From Marinobacterium stanieri (GTDB taxonomy: Bacteria; Pseudomonadota; Gammaproteobacteria; Pseudomonadales; Balneatricaceae), in assembly GCF_900155945.1 (NCBI RefSeq), contig NZ_FTMN01000003.1, positions 124,001 to 188,000 of the forward strand: a stretch of 64,000 bases of DNA, in the 5' to 3' direction. A program made the position numbers and the translations under genes. Below are positions 23,669 through 34,009 of this stretch, one piece after another (the stretch's first letter is position 1; each line of letters starts with the position of its first letter). The notes below the pieces were generated by a model that was not told the DNA's origin, made no database searches, and saw only the letters and a list, made by a program, of their open reading frames with translations.

Positions 23669-24517
23669 GTGATTGCCAACCCTCTGCTGCAGGGGGCCTT
23701 GCTGATTCTGTTATCGGAATGGGCTCTGGTTGCCAGCGGGATTATTATTCGCCAGTTAAGTGACACTCTGCCGACAGAGGTGTTGGTGTTTTTGCGCAAC
23801 AGTCTGGGACTGCTGTGGTTGCTGCCCTGGATCATTCGGCGAGGGCAGCGTGAATTGCGAACCCGCCGAATACATCTACACCTGTTGCGTGCGCTGGTCG
23901 GCGTAACGGCAATGTCGTGCCTGTATTACTCCTGGGCCAATCTGTCCCTGTCGCAGGCGGCTCTGCTGAAACAGACAGCACCATTCTTCATGCCATTAAT
24001 CGCCTTCTTCTGGTTGGGGGAGCGAATCAATGCGGCCGTGCGCTGGGCAATACTCATCGGTTTTCTTGGTGTGATGGTGATATTGCAGCCTGCATCAGGC
24101 GGTTTTGAAGCCGCTGTGCTGATTGGGCTTGCCGGCGCTGCTCTGGGGGCTACGGCCAAGGTATGTATTCGCGCCATGCGTACTACCGAGTCGCCACAGC
24201 GTATCGTGTTCTATTTTGCCTTGTTCGGTTCCCTGTTCGCGGCGATACCGGCCTGGCAGAACTGGGTGATGCCAGTGGGGGTGGACTGGATCTGGTTGTT
24301 GGCGCTGGCGGCTGCTTCGACTCTAGCCCAGCTTTTGTTGAGCAGGGCTTATGGCTTGGTGGGAGCGGGTGTTTTAGGGCCCTTTACCTACGCATCCATT
24401 CCGTTCGCGGCTTTGGCCGGCTGGTGGTTGTGGGATGAAAGCCTCGGTCTGGCGACGCTTGCCGGGATGGCGTTGGTGATGCTGGGTGGCTTGCTGGCGC
24501 TTAAAGGAAAAGGGTAG
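23669..24517 (+). CDS. EamA/DMT-family permease
   Basis: Drug/metabolite transporter superfamily member of 282 residues with about ten predicted membrane helices arranged as two EamA repeats. Each repeat ends in an E-R/E-S containing turn (WLGERINAAVRWAILIGF and WLWDESLGLATLAGMAL). It starts with a GTG at 23669 preceded by GGAG. Substrate is not predictable; family members export amino acids, purines or other metabolites. Confidence 0.85.
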   Translation: MIANPLLQGALLILLSEWALVASGIIIRQLSDTLPTEVLVFLRNSLGLLWLLPWIIRRGQRELRTRRIHLHLLRALVGVTAMSCLYYSWANLSLSQAALLKQTAPFFMPLIAFFWLGERINAAVRWAILIGFLGVMVILQPASGGFEAAVLIGLAGAALGATAKVCIRAMRTTESPQRIVFYFALFGSLFAAIPAWQNWVMPVGVDWIWLLALAAASTLAQLLLSRAYGLVGAGVLGPFTYASIPFAALAGWWLWDESLGLATLAGMALVMLGGLLALKGKG

Positions 24518-24549
24518 AGCATTTCTCAAAGCTGTACAGGGAGAAACAA

Positions 24550-24577
24550 AAAAACCCGGGCAAGGCCCGGGTTTTTC
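24550..24577. terminator. bidirectional terminator between the EamA gene and icd
   Basis: Stem AAAAACCCGGGC / GCCCGGGTTTTT with an AAG loop between convergent genes; A tract on one side and T tract on the other allow termination both ways. Confidence 0.9.
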
Positions 24578-24595
24578 ATGTATCAACTTGGTTGA

Positions 24596-26824
24596 TTACT
24601 TCTTGAAGCTGTCGATGATCTGGTTGAAGGTCGCGCTCGGGCGCATTACCTTGGCAACAGTATCCAGGCTGGCGTGGTAGTAACCATCCAGTTCAGCCGG
24701 CTTGCCCTGGGCTTCGTTGAACTCTTCAATGATCTTCTGCTCGTTGGCAGCCAGTGCTTCAGCCAGCGGCTTGAATTCAGCTGCCAGTTCGGCATCTTCA
24801 GTCTGAGCGGCCAGTTCCTGTGCCCAGTACAGAGCCAGGTAGCAGTGGCTGCCACGGTTATCCAGCTCGCCAACCTTACGGGACGGAGACTTGCCGTTTT
24901 CCAGCAGGGTTTCGGTTGCCTTGTCCAGTGCGTTAGCCAGTACGCGAGCACGCGGATTGTTTTCCTTGATGCCCAGTTCGTCCAGAGAAACGCCCAGAGC
25001 CAGGAATTCGCCCAGAGAGTCCCAGCGCAGGTGGTTTTCCTGCTCAACCTGCTGAACGTGCTTGGGCGCAGAACCGCCGGCACCTGTTTCGTACATGCCA
25101 CCACCGGCCAGCATCGGAACGATGGACAGCATCTTGGCAGATGTACCCAGCTCCATGATCGGGAACAGGTCGGTCAGGTAGTCACGCAGAACGTTACCGG
25201 TTACGGAAATGGTGTCCTGACCACGGATCATTCGCTCCATAGAGAAGCGGATCGCTTCGTTGTAGGACATGATGTGGATTTCCAGACCTTCGGTATCGTG
25301 CTCTTTCAGGTACTCTTTGACCTTCTTGGTCAGTTCCAGGTCGTGCGCACGTTCCTGATCCAGCCAGAACACAGCCGGAGTGTTGGACTGGCGAGAGCGG
25401 GTAACGGCCAGCTTGACCCAGTCACGGATAGCCGCGTCCTTGGTCTGGCAAGCGCGCCAGATGTCGCCTTTCTCAACATCGTGCTGCATCAGAACGTTAC
25501 CGTTGGCGTCAACAACGCGCATGGTGCCGTCTTCTTCGATTTCGAAAGTCTTGTCGTGAGAACCGTACTCTTCGGCTTTCATCGCCATCAGACCAACGTT
25601 CGGTACGGTACCCATGGTGGTCGGGTCGAATGCACCGTTGGTTTTACAGAAGTTGATTACTTCCTGGTAGATGCGCGCGTAAGTAGACTCAGGCATCACC
25701 GCTTTGGTGTCCTTGGTCTTGCCGTCGCGGCCCCACATTTTGCCGGAGCTGCGGATCATGGCCGGCATGGAAGCATCTACGATTACATCGCTCGGTACGT
25801 GCAGGTTGGTGATGCCTTTAACGGAATCAACCATCGCCATTTCCGGACGGTGTTCGTAGCAGGCGTGGATCGCTTCTTCGATCTCATCCTGCTTGGACTG
25901 AGGCAGTGTTTTGATTTTTTCCAGAACACTGTTCATGCCGTTGTTCGGGTTAACGCCCAGCTCGTCGAACAGCTCGCCGTATTTCTCGAATACTTCACGG
26001 TAGAAAACACGTACCGCGTGGCCGAATACGATCGGGTGAGACACCTTCATCATGGTGGCTTTCACGTGCAGAGACCACATGACGCCAGCTTCTTTACAAT
26101 CCTGCAGGGTGTCTTCGAAGAATTCGTCCAGCGCCTTGGCGCTCATGAACATGCTGTCCAGTACTTCACCTTTTTCCAGGCTCAGCTCTTTCTTGACAAC
26201 AGTTTCGCCACCCTTGGGGGTGAATTCGATGCGCACGTCGCCGGCGTCAGCCATGGTGATGGACTGTTCGCTGGAGAAGAAGTCACCGCCGCGCATGTAG
26301 TCGGCGTGGGAGCGGGATGCCTTGCTCCACTCGCCCATGGAGTGCGGGAATTTGCGCGCAAAGGCTTTAACGGCAGCCGGAGCACGACGGTCAGAGTTAC
26401 CCTGACGCAGAACCGGGTTTACTGCACTGCCCAGAATCTTGGAATAGCGTGCGTTAGCTTCTTTCTGCTCATCGGTCTGAGGGTTGTCAGCGTACTCGGG
26501 AATGTCATACCCCTGACCCTGCAGCTCCTTGATGGCAGCGCGCAGCTGAGGAACAGAAGCACTGATATTTGGCAGCTTGATGATGTTGGCGTGCGGGTCT
26601 TTGGTCAGCTCGCCCAGGGCTGCCAGACCGTCTTCAACGCGCTGCTCTTCGGTCAGTCGCTCGGGGAAGGCTGACAGAATACGGCCAGCCAGAGAGATAT
26701 CGCTCAGATCAACTTCGATATCGGCGGTAGATGCGAAGGTGCGAATGATCGGCAGCAGCGAAGAGGTCGCAAGAGCCGGTGCTTCATCAGTGAGGGTGTA
26801 GATGATTTTTGATTTTGTAGGCAT
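24596..26824 (-). CDS. icd: NADP-dependent isocitrate dehydrogenase, monomeric type (IDH-II)
   Basis: Oxidative decarboxylation of isocitrate to 2-oxoglutarate in the TCA cycle. The 742-residue length and the sequence ([20 protein letters not shown] at the start, [22 protein letters not shown] in the core, [25 protein letters not shown] near the end, read in pieces) identify the large monomeric enzyme. It is unrelated in size to the about 416-residue dimeric Icd of E. coli. Single gene with its own terminator. Confidence 0.97.
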   Translation of the reverse strand: MPTKSKIIYTLTDEAPALATSSLLPIIRTFASTADIEVDLSDISLAGRILSAFPERLTEEQRVEDGLAALGELTKDPHANIIKLPNISASVPQLRAAIKELQGQGYDIPEYADNPQTDEQKEANARYSKILGSAVNPVLRQGNSDRRAPAAVKAFARKFPHSMGEWSKASRSHADYMRGGDFFSSEQSITMADAGDVRIEFTPKGGETVVKKELSLEKGEVLDSMFMSAKALDEFFEDTLQDCKEAGVMWSLHVKATMMKVSHPIVFGHAVRVFYREVFEKYGELFDELGVNPNNGMNSVLEKIKTLPQSKQDEIEEAIHACYEHRPEMAMVDSVKGITNLHVPSDVIVDASMPAMIRSSGKMWGRDGKTKDTKAVMPESTYARIYQEVINFCKTNGAFDPTTMGTVPNVGLMAMKAEEYGSHDKTFEIEEDGTMRVVDANGNVLMQHDVEKGDIWRACQTKDAAIRDWVKLAVTRSRQSNTPAVFWLDQERAHDLELTKKVKEYLKEHDTEGLEIHIMSYNEAIRFSMERMIRGQDTISVTGNVLRDYLTDLFPIMELGTSAKMLSIVPMLAGGGMYETGAGGSAPKHVQQVEQENHLRWDSLGEFLALGVSLDELGIKENNPRARVLANALDKATETLLENGKSPSRKVGELDNRGSHCYLALYWAQELAAQTEDAELAAEFKPLAEALAANEQKIIEEFNEAQGKPAELDGYYHASLDTVAKVMRPSATFNQIIDSFKK

Positions 26825-27087
26825 GTTTTTCCCCGAAATGATTTATGGCTGGATTGCCAAAGGCTCGTTTGGGTGATGGATAACCACCCTGCGCTGTCCA
26901 GAGAGCCTGGCGCTTGTAAATCGGCTACAAATTATAAAGCCTGAAGGGTCGATTTCATACCCGAAGAGTATCGACTTAGGGCTAACTATAGCCATCGAAT
27001 GCTGCATTCGTGTTGTAGTAAAACAAAATTCATACAGCGGGAAGGGGGAGAGAAGGGCGCTTCGAATGAAACGCCCTGATAAGGGTG

Positions 27088-30000
27088 TTAGCCCTGTTCC
27101 GGCTCGTAGCCGAGGTTGGGTGCCAGCCAGCGTTCCGCTTCGTCCATGCTCATGCCTTTACGCTTGGCATAGCTTTCCACCTGATCTTCGCTGATCTTGG
27201 CGACACCGAAGTAGCGAGCTTCCGGATGGCTGAAGTACCAGCCGCTGACCGCTGCTGTCGGCAGCATTGCAAAACTGTCTGTCAGGGTCATGCCGGCATT
27301 GTGATCAACATCCAGCAGTTCCCACAACAATGCTTTCTCGGTGTGGTCCGGGCAGGCGGGGTAACCCGGGGCCGGGCGAATGCCCTGATACTGCTCGCGG
27401 ATCAGCGCTTCGTTATCGAGGTTCTCATCTGCAGCGTAGCCCCAGAATTCGGTGCGAACGCGCTGGTGCAAGCGCTCGGCAAAAGCTTCAGCCAGGCGGT
27501 CCGCCAGGGCCTTGATCATGATGCTGTTGTAGTCATCGTGATCGGCTTCATACTGCTCAACCCATTTGTCGATGCCGATGCCTGCTGTTACGGCGAAAGC
27601 ACCGACATAATCCTGAACGCCGGTTTCCTTGGGTGCTACATAGTCGCTCAGGCAATGGTTGTAGCGACCTTCGACCTTCTGCGTCTGCTGACGCAGGTGG
27701 TGTACCTTCATGCGCACCTGGTCACGGTTGTCATCGGTATAGATCTCGATGTCGTCATGACCAACGCTGTTGGCCGGGAACAGACCAAGCACACCACGGG
27801 CACGCAGTTTCTTGTTGTCGATGATATCGCGCAGCATCAGCTTGGCATCTTCGTACAGCTTGCGTGCCTCTGTGCCAACCACTTCATCATCCAGAATACG
27901 CGGGAAGCGGCCCGCCAATTCCCAAGACTGGAAGAAGGGCGTCCAGTCGATGCACTGGCTCAGTTCTTCCAGGTCGTAATCTTCAAATACATGCAGGCCT
28001 GGTTGAACAGGTACCGGTGCCTGATAGCCCTCCCATTCAATGGGCTGGCAGTTGGCACGGGCGGCTTCCAGAGTAACGCGGCGCTGGTCATGCTGACGTG
28101 CAGCATGGCGTTCACGTACCGCCTGATAATCTTCCTTTATCTCCTTGATAAAGCTTTCTTTTTTGGTTTTAGAAAGCAGAGAGGAGGCAACGCCAACCGA
28201 GCGGGATGCGTTGGTGACATGCACCACCTGGTTGTTCTTGTAATTGGGCTCAATCTTGACCGCTGTGTGCGCCTTGGATGTGGTTGCGCCACCAATCAAC
28301 AGCGGGATATGGAAATCCTGACGCTGCATTTCCTTGGCGACGTGAACCATTTCGTCCAGGGACGGAGTGATCAGGCCAGACAGACCGATAATATCGGCAT
28401 TCTCTTCACGGGCAGTCTGCAGGATCTTTTCGGCCGGTACCATGACGCCCAGATCCACAATCTCGAAGTTGTTACATTGCAGAACCACGCCGACGATGTT
28501 TTTACCGATGTCGTGAACGTCGCCCTTAACGGTCGCCATGATCACCTTGCCGGCGGAGCTGCTTTCGCTGCCCGCTTTTTCCTCTTCGATGAAAGGCATC
28601 AGGTAGGCCACGGCTTTCTTCATGACACGGGCAGACTTGACCACCTGGGGCAGGAACATCTTACCGGCGCCGAAGAGGTCGCCGACAATGCCCATACCGT
28701 CCATCAAGGGGCCTTCAATGACCTGCAGCGGACGTTCGTAGTTGTGGCGGCACTCTTCCACGTCTTCATCGACGTAATCGGCAATGCCTTTGACCAGTGC
28801 ATGCGCCAGACGTTTGTTGACGTCCCAGGTGCGCCATTCCAGATCCTGTTTGACGGAGGATTCAGACGCGCCGCCACGGTATTTCTCGGCCAGTTCCAGC
28901 ATGCGCTCGGTGCCGTCCTCGCGACGGTTTAGTACGATGTCTTCAACATGCTCGCGCAGCTCGGCCGGCAGGTCGTCATAAATCGCCAGCTGGCCGGCGT
29001 TGACGATACCCATGTCCATGCCTTTCTGAATGGCGTGGTAGAGGAACACACAGTGAATCGCTTCACGCACCTTGTCGTTGCCGCGGAAGGAGAAGGATAC
29101 GTTGGACACACCGCCGGATACCTTGGCATAGGGCAGGTGTCGCTTGATCCAGCCAGTGGCATTAATGAAGTCGTTGGCGTAGTTGTCGTGTTCTTCGATA
29201 CCGGTAGCAATGGCAAAAATGTTGGGGTCGAAGATGATGTCTTCCGGCGGGAAGCCGACCTTGTCGACCAGTACCCGGTAAGAACGCTCACAGATTTCGA
29301 TCTTGCGCTCGTAGGTATCGGCCTGACCGGTTTCATCAAACGCCATGACCACAACAGCCGCACCATAATGGCGAATCTTGCGTGCCTGCGCGATGAAGTT
29401 CTCTTCACCTTCCTTCAACGAAATGGAGTTGACCACGCCCTTGCCCTGGATACGCTTGAGGCCTTCCTCCATTACATGCCACTTGGAGGAGTCGAGCATG
29501 ATCGGCACACGGGAGATGTCTGGCTCGGAAGCAATCAGATTAAGGAAGCGGTTCATGGCCGCTTCCGCATCCAGCATGCCTTCGTCCATATTGATATCGA
29601 TGATCTGGGCGCCGTTTTCCACCTGCTGGCGAGCCACTTCCAGCGCGGTTTCATAGTCGCCTTCCTTGATCAGGCGACGGAAGCGGGCCGAGCCGGTGAC
29701 GTTGGTACGCTCACCCACGTTCACAAACAGAGTCTCGGCACCAATGTTCATCGGCTCCAGGCCTGACAGGCGGCACTCCACTGAAATCTCGGGCAGCGGG
29801 CGCGGTGCCTGATCCAGCAGGGCCTCTCGGATCACGCGGATATGGTCGGGCGTCGTACCACAGCAACCACCGACAATGTTCACGAAGCCGGACTGGGCCC
29901 ATTCGCGAATCTCTTCGGCCATCTGCTCCGGCGTTTCATCGTAACCACCAAACGCGTTGGGCAGGCCGGCGTTGGGGTGAACGGAAACGTAGGTATCGGC

Positions 30001-30810
30001 GACGCGAGACAGCTCTTCCACGTATTGGCGCAGCTCTTTCGGACCCAATGCACAGTTAAGACCAATGCTGATGGGGCGAGCATGTCGCACCGAGTTCCAG
30101 AAGGCTTCAGTTGTCTGGCCTGAAAGCGTACGGCCGGATGCATCGGTAATAGTGCCGGAGATCATTACCGGCAGGCGCAGGTCATGCTTCTCGAAGTAAT
30201 CTTCAATGGCATAGATGGCAGCCTTGGCGTTCAGAGTATCGAAGATGGTCTCGATCAGCAGGATATCGACACCACCTTCAATCAGGCCATCGATAGACTC
30301 GGTGTAGGCTTCAAACAGCTCATCGAAGGTAACGTTACGAAAGCCCGGGTCATTCACGTCAGGTGAAATGGAGGCAGTACGGTTGGTTGGGCCAAGCACA
30401 CCGGCAACATAGCGGGGGCGGTCCGGCGTCTGCGCGCTAACCTGATCAGCCGCTTCGCGTGCCAAACGGGCTGCTTCCACGTTGATTTCGCGGGTCAGGG
30501 CCTCCATTTCGTAATCGGCCATGGCGATGCGGGTGGCATTGAAGGTGTTCGTTTCAATGATGTCGGCGCCACCTTCAAGGTAGGCAACGTGCAGCTCACG
30601 AATCATGTCGGGCTGGGTCAGCACCAGCATGTCGTTGTTGCCTTTTACGTCCAGGTGCCAGTCGGCGAATCGGTCACCACGAAAATCCGCCTCGGACAGC
30701 TGGCGCTCCTGGATCATGGTGCCCATGCCGCCATCGAGCATCAGGATGCGTTGGTTCAGAGAGTGGCTGAGTTGCGCATGCAGAGAGTTGTCTTTCACGT
30801 GTACTTCCAT
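27088..30810 (-). CDS. metH: cobalamin-dependent methionine synthase
   Basis: Transfers methyl from 5-methyltetrahydrofolate to homocysteine via methylcobalamin. The 1240-residue modular protein has the homocysteine/zinc domain ([15 protein letters not shown] near 315), the pterin domain, the B12 domain with DVHDIGKN (the DxHxxG lower-ligand motif, about 760-766) and the C-terminal reactivation domain. The ATG at 30810 is chosen because the further in-frame start is a TTG at 30846. No cobalamin or SAM riboswitch was recognised upstream. Confidence 0.97.
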   Translation of the reverse strand: MEVHVKDNSLHAQLSHSLNQRILMLDGGMGTMIQERQLSEADFRGDRFADWHLDVKGNNDMLVLTQPDMIRELHVAYLEGGADIIETNTFNATRIAMADYEMEALTREINVEAARLAREAADQVSAQTPDRPRYVAGVLGPTNRTASISPDVNDPGFRNVTFDELFEAYTESIDGLIEGGVDILLIETIFDTLNAKAAIYAIEDYFEKHDLRLPVMISGTITDASGRTLSGQTTEAFWNSVRHARPISIGLNCALGPKELRQYVEELSRVADTYVSVHPNAGLPNAFGGYDETPEQMAEEIREWAQSGFVNIVGGCCGTTPDHIRVIREALLDQAPRPLPEISVECRLSGLEPMNIGAETLFVNVGERTNVTGSARFRRLIKEGDYETALEVARQQVENGAQIIDINMDEGMLDAEAAMNRFLNLIASEPDISRVPIMLDSSKWHVMEEGLKRIQGKGVVNSISLKEGEENFIAQARKIRHYGAAVVVMAFDETGQADTYERKIEICERSYRVLVDKVGFPPEDIIFDPNIFAIATGIEEHDNYANDFINATGWIKRHLPYAKVSGGVSNVSFSFRGNDKVREAIHCVFLYHAIQKGMDMGIVNAGQLAIYDDLPAELREHVEDIVLNRREDGTERMLELAEKYRGGASESSVKQDLEWRTWDVNKRLAHALVKGIADYVDEDVEECRHNYERPLQVIEGPLMDGMGIVGDLFGAGKMFLPQVVKSARVMKKAVAYLMPFIEEEKAGSESSSAGKVIMATVKGDVHDIGKNIVGVVLQCNNFEIVDLGVMVPAEKILQTAREENADIIGLSGLITPSLDEMVHVAKEMQRQDFHIPLLIGGATTSKAHTAVKIEPNYKNNQVVHVTNASRSVGVASSLLSKTKKESFIKEIKEDYQAVRERHAARQHDQRRVTLEAARANCQPIEWEGYQAPVPVQPGLHVFEDYDLEELSQCIDWTPFFQSWELAGRFPRILDDEVVGTEARKLYEDAKLMLRDIIDNKKLRARGVLGLFPANSVGHDDIEIYTDDNRDQVRMKVHHLRQQTQKVEGRYNHCLSDYVAPKETGVQDYVGAFAVTAGIGIDKWVEQYEADHDDYNSIMIKALADRLAEAFAERLHQRVRTEFWGYAADENLDNEALIREQYQGIRPAPGYPACPDHTEKALLWELLDVDHNAGMTLTDSFAMLPTAAVSGWYFSHPEARYFGVAKISEDQVESYAKRKGMSMDEAERWLAPNLGYEPEQG

Positions 30811-31168
30811 TGCAGTGACCGATTGAAGGACGACATTGTAGTCCAAACGGCCGTCTCTTTGGCTGAGGGGAAGTCATAGTCTATTGAAAATATTTGAAGA
30901 TTGCTGCGTTGCAGAAATTTTACGTATATTCACCTTATCTTTTGGAATTATCGTGATAGAATGCACGCACTTTTCAGATCGCTTCTCTGGACCGTTTCGT
31001 TGTCCACTTCTACTAATGGTGTATGTCCCTCTCTTATGCGAGCAGGGGAACTGTGCTTATTGGGTGAAGGGGTAACCGCGAGAAAGATAAGCCATCCACG
31101 GATGGCGGAAGCGGTAAAATGAAATACCGGCTGGCCGGTACTAAAAAGAGAAGACGCAGGTTTTCAGT
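30811..31168. other. metH/panD divergent intergenic region with structured panD leader
   Basis: A 358-base gene-free stretch. Toward panD it contains ordered hairpins: GCCATCC / GGATGGC (31094-31110) enclosed by ACCGC / GCGGT with purine-rich internal loops, then TACCGGC / GCCGGTA (about 31122-31137), ending about 30 bases before the panD ATG. The arrangement resembles a structured 5' leader but matches no riboswitch class I can name. Promoters for both genes must lie in the AT-rich part near 30900-30990. Confidence 0.4.
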
Positions 31169-31603
31169 ATGCTGCAGACATTCTTGAAGGCAAAACTGCA
31201 TCGAGTAACCGTTACTCATGCAGAGCTTCACTACGAAGGTTCATGTGCCATTGATGGTGATCTGCTGGAGAAATCCGGCATTCGTGAATACGAGATGATT
31301 CACATCTACAACATCAATAACGGCGAGCGCTTCACCACTTACGCAATCAAGGCCGAAAATGGCAGTGGCGTAATCTCCGTGAATGGCGCAGCCGCTCACA
31401 AGGCACAGAAGGGCGATCTGCTGATCATCTGCTCCTACGTCCAGCTGGACGAACAGGAAGCGGATAATTACCAGCCGACTCTTTGCTACTTCGAAAATGC
31501 CAAATCCGATAACGGTGTTGGCATCTCTGATGATGAGCTGCGCAACCGCAACACGCTGACTGGAATGAAATCCGCAATTCCGGTTCAGACCAGCGACATG
31601 TAA
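31169..31603 (+). CDS. panD: aspartate 1-decarboxylase proenzyme
   Basis: Makes beta-alanine from aspartate for pantothenate and CoA. The 144-residue precursor carries the self-cleavage site Gly24-Ser25 in [12 protein letters not shown], which yields the pyruvoyl cofactor, and active-site segments [10 protein letters not shown] and [11 protein letters not shown]. The C-terminus is about 18 residues longer than E. coli PanD. It stands alone, without panB or panC. E. coli-type PanD needs PanZ for maturation; none is visible here. Confidence 0.96.
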   Translation: MLQTFLKAKLHRVTVTHAELHYEGSCAIDGDLLEKSGIREYEMIHIYNINNGERFTTYAIKAENGSGVISVNGAAAHKAQKGDLLIICSYVQLDEQEADNYQPTLCYFENAKSDNGVGISDDELRNRNTLTGMKSAIPVQTSDM

Positions 31604-31623
31604 CCACTTCATCAGTGGTCAGA

Positions 31624-31655
31624 AACCCGCCCGGCATCGCCGTGCGGGTTTTTTT
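31624..31655 (+). terminator. rho-independent terminator of panD
   Basis: Stem AACCCGC-CGGC / GCCG-GCGGGTT with small mismatch and a run of seven Ts, about 20 bases after the panD stop. Confidence 0.88.
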
Positions 31656-31715
31656 GTGCCTGAAATTCTGGTGTGCTCGGATATTCCCTGATTTATGTGT
31701 CCTAGTGTCGACACC

Positions 31716-31729
31716 TTGATTTTGATCAA
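31716..31729. promoter_or_regulatory. FNR/Anr box upstream of prpE
   Basis: TTGAT TTTG ATCAA is an exact match to the FNR/Anr consensus TTGAT-N4-ATCAA. It lies about 200 bases upstream of the prpE ATG. It suggests oxygen-dependent control of acyl-CoA synthesis; CRP shares a related but different consensus (TGTGA-N6-TCACA). Confidence 0.6.
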
Positions 31730-31787
31730 GAGTGGCCATGTAAGACCAAAGTGTAAAAAGTGCGTCCAAATCAGCGTTTTAATACTG

Positions 31788-31800
31788 AAACACAGTGTTT
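31788..31800. promoter_or_regulatory. AAACAC-A-GTGTTT dyad in prpE promoter region
   Basis: A perfect 6-bp inverted repeat with a single central base, between the FNR box and the start codon. An operator is plausible by position; the protein is unknown. Confidence 0.3.
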
Positions 31801-31929
31801 TACGTTCATTTTACGCCTTTTGTCTTAGTTCGTTGCAGGCAAACTTTCGTTAGAGTGCAGTCCTAAAGACACAAAGTGTCAACAATAAATAAGTATGCGG
31901 CACAAAACCGAGAGTTAGAGGACGTTGTC

Positions 31930-33825
31930 ATGAGCTACCACGCCGAGTACACACGGTCTATTGAAGCACCTGAAGAATTCTGGGCTGAAAAAGCAGCTGA
32001 ACTTGCCTGGTTCAAGCAGCCGGAAAAGATCCTGTCCAAAGATGAAAATGGCATTGACCGCTGGTTTGCCGATGGTGAAATGAACACGGCATACATGGCA
32101 TTGGATTACCATGTTGAGAACGGTCGTGGTGACCAGCCGGCTGTTATTTATGACTCGCCGGTTGCTGACACCAAGCGCGTATACACCTATCGTGAAATGC
32201 GTGACCAGGTGGCGGCATTTGCCGGTGTGCTCAAGGCTCAGGGCGTTGAAAAGGGTGACCGTGTCGTTATCTACATGCCGATGGTGCCTGAAGCACTGAT
32301 TGCCATGTATGCGGTAGCACGCCTGGGCGCCATCCATTCAGTCGTGTTTGGCGGTTTTGCACCGCACGAGCTGGCTGTGCGTATTGAAGATGCCGAGCCT
32401 AAAGTGATTGTAACGGCTTCTTGCGGCATTGAAGTATCCAAGGTGCTGGAATACAAGCCGATGCTGGATGCCGCTATCGAACAGTCTGCGCACAAGCCCG
32501 ATGCCTGTGTCATTCTGCAGCGCCCACAGGCCAAGGCTGAACTGATTCCGGGTCGTGACCTGGATTGGGAAACCGCGATTGCCAGTGCTGAGCCGGCTGA
32601 CTGTGTACCGGTGAAAGGTACTGATCCGCTCTATATTCTGTATACCTCCGGCACCACCGGTAAGCCGAAAGGGGTTGTGCGTGATAATGGCGGACATGCA
32701 ACCGCCATGAACTACTCCATGAAGGCGATCTACAATATTGAGCCGGGTGATGTATTCCTGGCAGCCTCGGATGTGGGCTGGGTGGTCGGCCACTCCTATA
32801 TTGTCTACGCGCCGCTGCTGGCAGGTGCCACCACCATCGTCTACGAAGGCAAGCCGGTTCGTACACCTGATGCCGGTGCCTTCTGGCGTTTGTGTGAAGA
32901 GTACAAGATCAAGGCGCTGTTCGCTGCGCCCACTGCCTTCCGTGCGATCAAGAAGGAAGATCCGGAAGGTGCTCAGATCGGTAACTATGATCTTTCCAAT
33001 CTGGAGATCATTTTTATGGCCGGTGAGCGTCTGGATCCGCCGACCTACCACTGGACGGTCGAGAAAACCGGTAAGCCGGTAATCGATCACTGGTGGCAGA
33101 CCGAAACAGGCTGGGCTATCTGCGGTAACCTGATGGGCGTTGAAGCCAAAGAACCCAAGCCGGGTTCCGCGACTCTACCGGTGCCAGGCTTTAATGTTCA
33201 GATTCTGGATCCGGAAGGGAATGAAATGCCGGCCGGTGAGCAGGGCGCCATTGCCGTGAAACTGCCGCTGCCGCCGAGCTGTCTGCCGACCATCTGGAAC
33301 AACCATGAGCGCTTTGCCGCTGGTTATCTTGCCGACTTCCCAGGCTACTACACCTCGGGTGATGGCGGCTACAAGGATGAAGATGGTTATGTCTTCATCA
33401 TGGGTCGTACCGATGATGTGATCAACGTGGCGGGTCACCGTCTTTCTACCGGTGAGATGGAAGAAATTGTCGCAGACCATCCTGCGGTTGCCGAGTGTGC
33501 CGTTATCGGTATCAATGACAGCCTCAAAGGCCAGGTGCCGATCGGCCTGGTGCTGTTGAAGGATGGTGTTGATATCGACGAAGAAGAACTGGAGAAAGAA
33601 CTGGTTGCCATGGTGCGCAAGGATATCGGGCCTATCGCCTGCTTCAATCGCGCTCTGGTAGTACAGCGCCTGCCGAAGACCCGATCCGGCAAGATTCTGC
33701 GCAAGCTGATGCGCCAGATTGCTGATGGTCAGGAGTACAAGGTGCCGTCAACCATCGATGATCCGTCCAGTCTGTCTGAAATCGAGGAGTTGATGGATCA
33801 GCGTGGCCTGGTGGCCAGCAGCTGA
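31930..33825 (+). CDS. prpE: propionyl-CoA synthetase (PrpE-type acyl-CoA synthetase)
   Basis: AMP-forming acyl-CoA ligase that activates propionate. The 631-residue protein has the AMP-binding motif YTSGTTGKPKGVVRDNGGH at residue 238. The VRDNGGH continuation separates PrpE from acetyl-CoA synthetase Acs. Also present are WWQTETGW, the hinge region YYTSGDGG and the C-terminal RSGKILRK with the acetylation-regulated Lys at about 588. The ATG at 31930 has AGGA 7 bases upstream. No methylcitrate genes (prpB, C or D) are nearby. Confidence 0.92.
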   Translation: MSYHAEYTRSIEAPEEFWAEKAAELAWFKQPEKILSKDENGIDRWFADGEMNTAYMALDYHVENGRGDQPAVIYDSPVADTKRVYTYREMRDQVAAFAGVLKAQGVEKGDRVVIYMPMVPEALIAMYAVARLGAIHSVVFGGFAPHELAVRIEDAEPKVIVTASCGIEVSKVLEYKPMLDAAIEQSAHKPDACVILQRPQAKAELIPGRDLDWETAIASAEPADCVPVKGTDPLYILYTSGTTGKPKGVVRDNGGHATAMNYSMKAIYNIEPGDVFLAASDVGWVVGHSYIVYAPLLAGATTIVYEGKPVRTPDAGAFWRLCEEYKIKALFAAPTAFRAIKKEDPEGAQIGNYDLSNLEIIFMAGERLDPPTYHWTVEKTGKPVIDHWWQTETGWAICGNLMGVEAKEPKPGSATLPVPGFNVQILDPEGNEMPAGEQGAIAVKLPLPPSCLPTIWNNHERFAAGYLADFPGYYTSGDGGYKDEDGYVFIMGRTDDVINVAGHRLSTGEMEEIVADHPAVAECAVIGINDSLKGQVPIGLVLLKDGVDIDEEELEKELVAMVRKDIGPIACFNRALVVQRLPKTRSGKILRKLMRQIADGQEYKVPSTIDDPSSLSEIEELMDQRGLVASS

Positions 33826-33842
33826 ACCTGAAAACGCTTTGA

Positions 33843-33878
33843 AACTACGGCTGCGAATACGCAGCCGTAGTTCTATTT
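33843..33878 (+). terminator. rho-independent terminator of prpE
   Basis: A 13-bp perfect stem AACTACGGCTGCG / CGCAGCCGTAGTT with an AATA loop and a weak T-rich tail (CTATTT), 17 bases after the stop. Confidence 0.8.
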
Positions 33879-34009
33879 CCTGCCTTATCAGCTCTGTTTG
33901 GGCTTTATTTCCCTGCTGTTCGCGTTAAACTTGAATTTTTAATGCAGCTTAACCTTGCAGGGCCGCTCCTATCAGTTTCCGCACCCTCGTTATACTGGCA
34001 AGCCTGTTA

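Larger units (their letters stand above)
31604..31929. other. prpE upstream region
   Basis: Gene-free 326 bases holding the panD terminator, a perfect FNR/Anr box, a small AAACAC-A-GTGTTT dyad and the prpE promoter. An in-frame ATG-free extension of prpE to 31876 uses a GTG and is not preferred. Confidence 0.6.

Noticed and set aside
24674-26674. 666-codon frame opposite icd
   Set aside because: Shadow caused by codon bias of icd; composition is Val/Phe/His-rich and not protein-like.
27085-28932. 615-codon frame opposite metH
   Set aside because: Antisense shadow of metH.
30811-31168. Cobalamin or SAM riboswitch for metH
   Set aside because: No B12-box or SAM core motif on the metH strand; the visible hairpins are on the panD side and match no named class.
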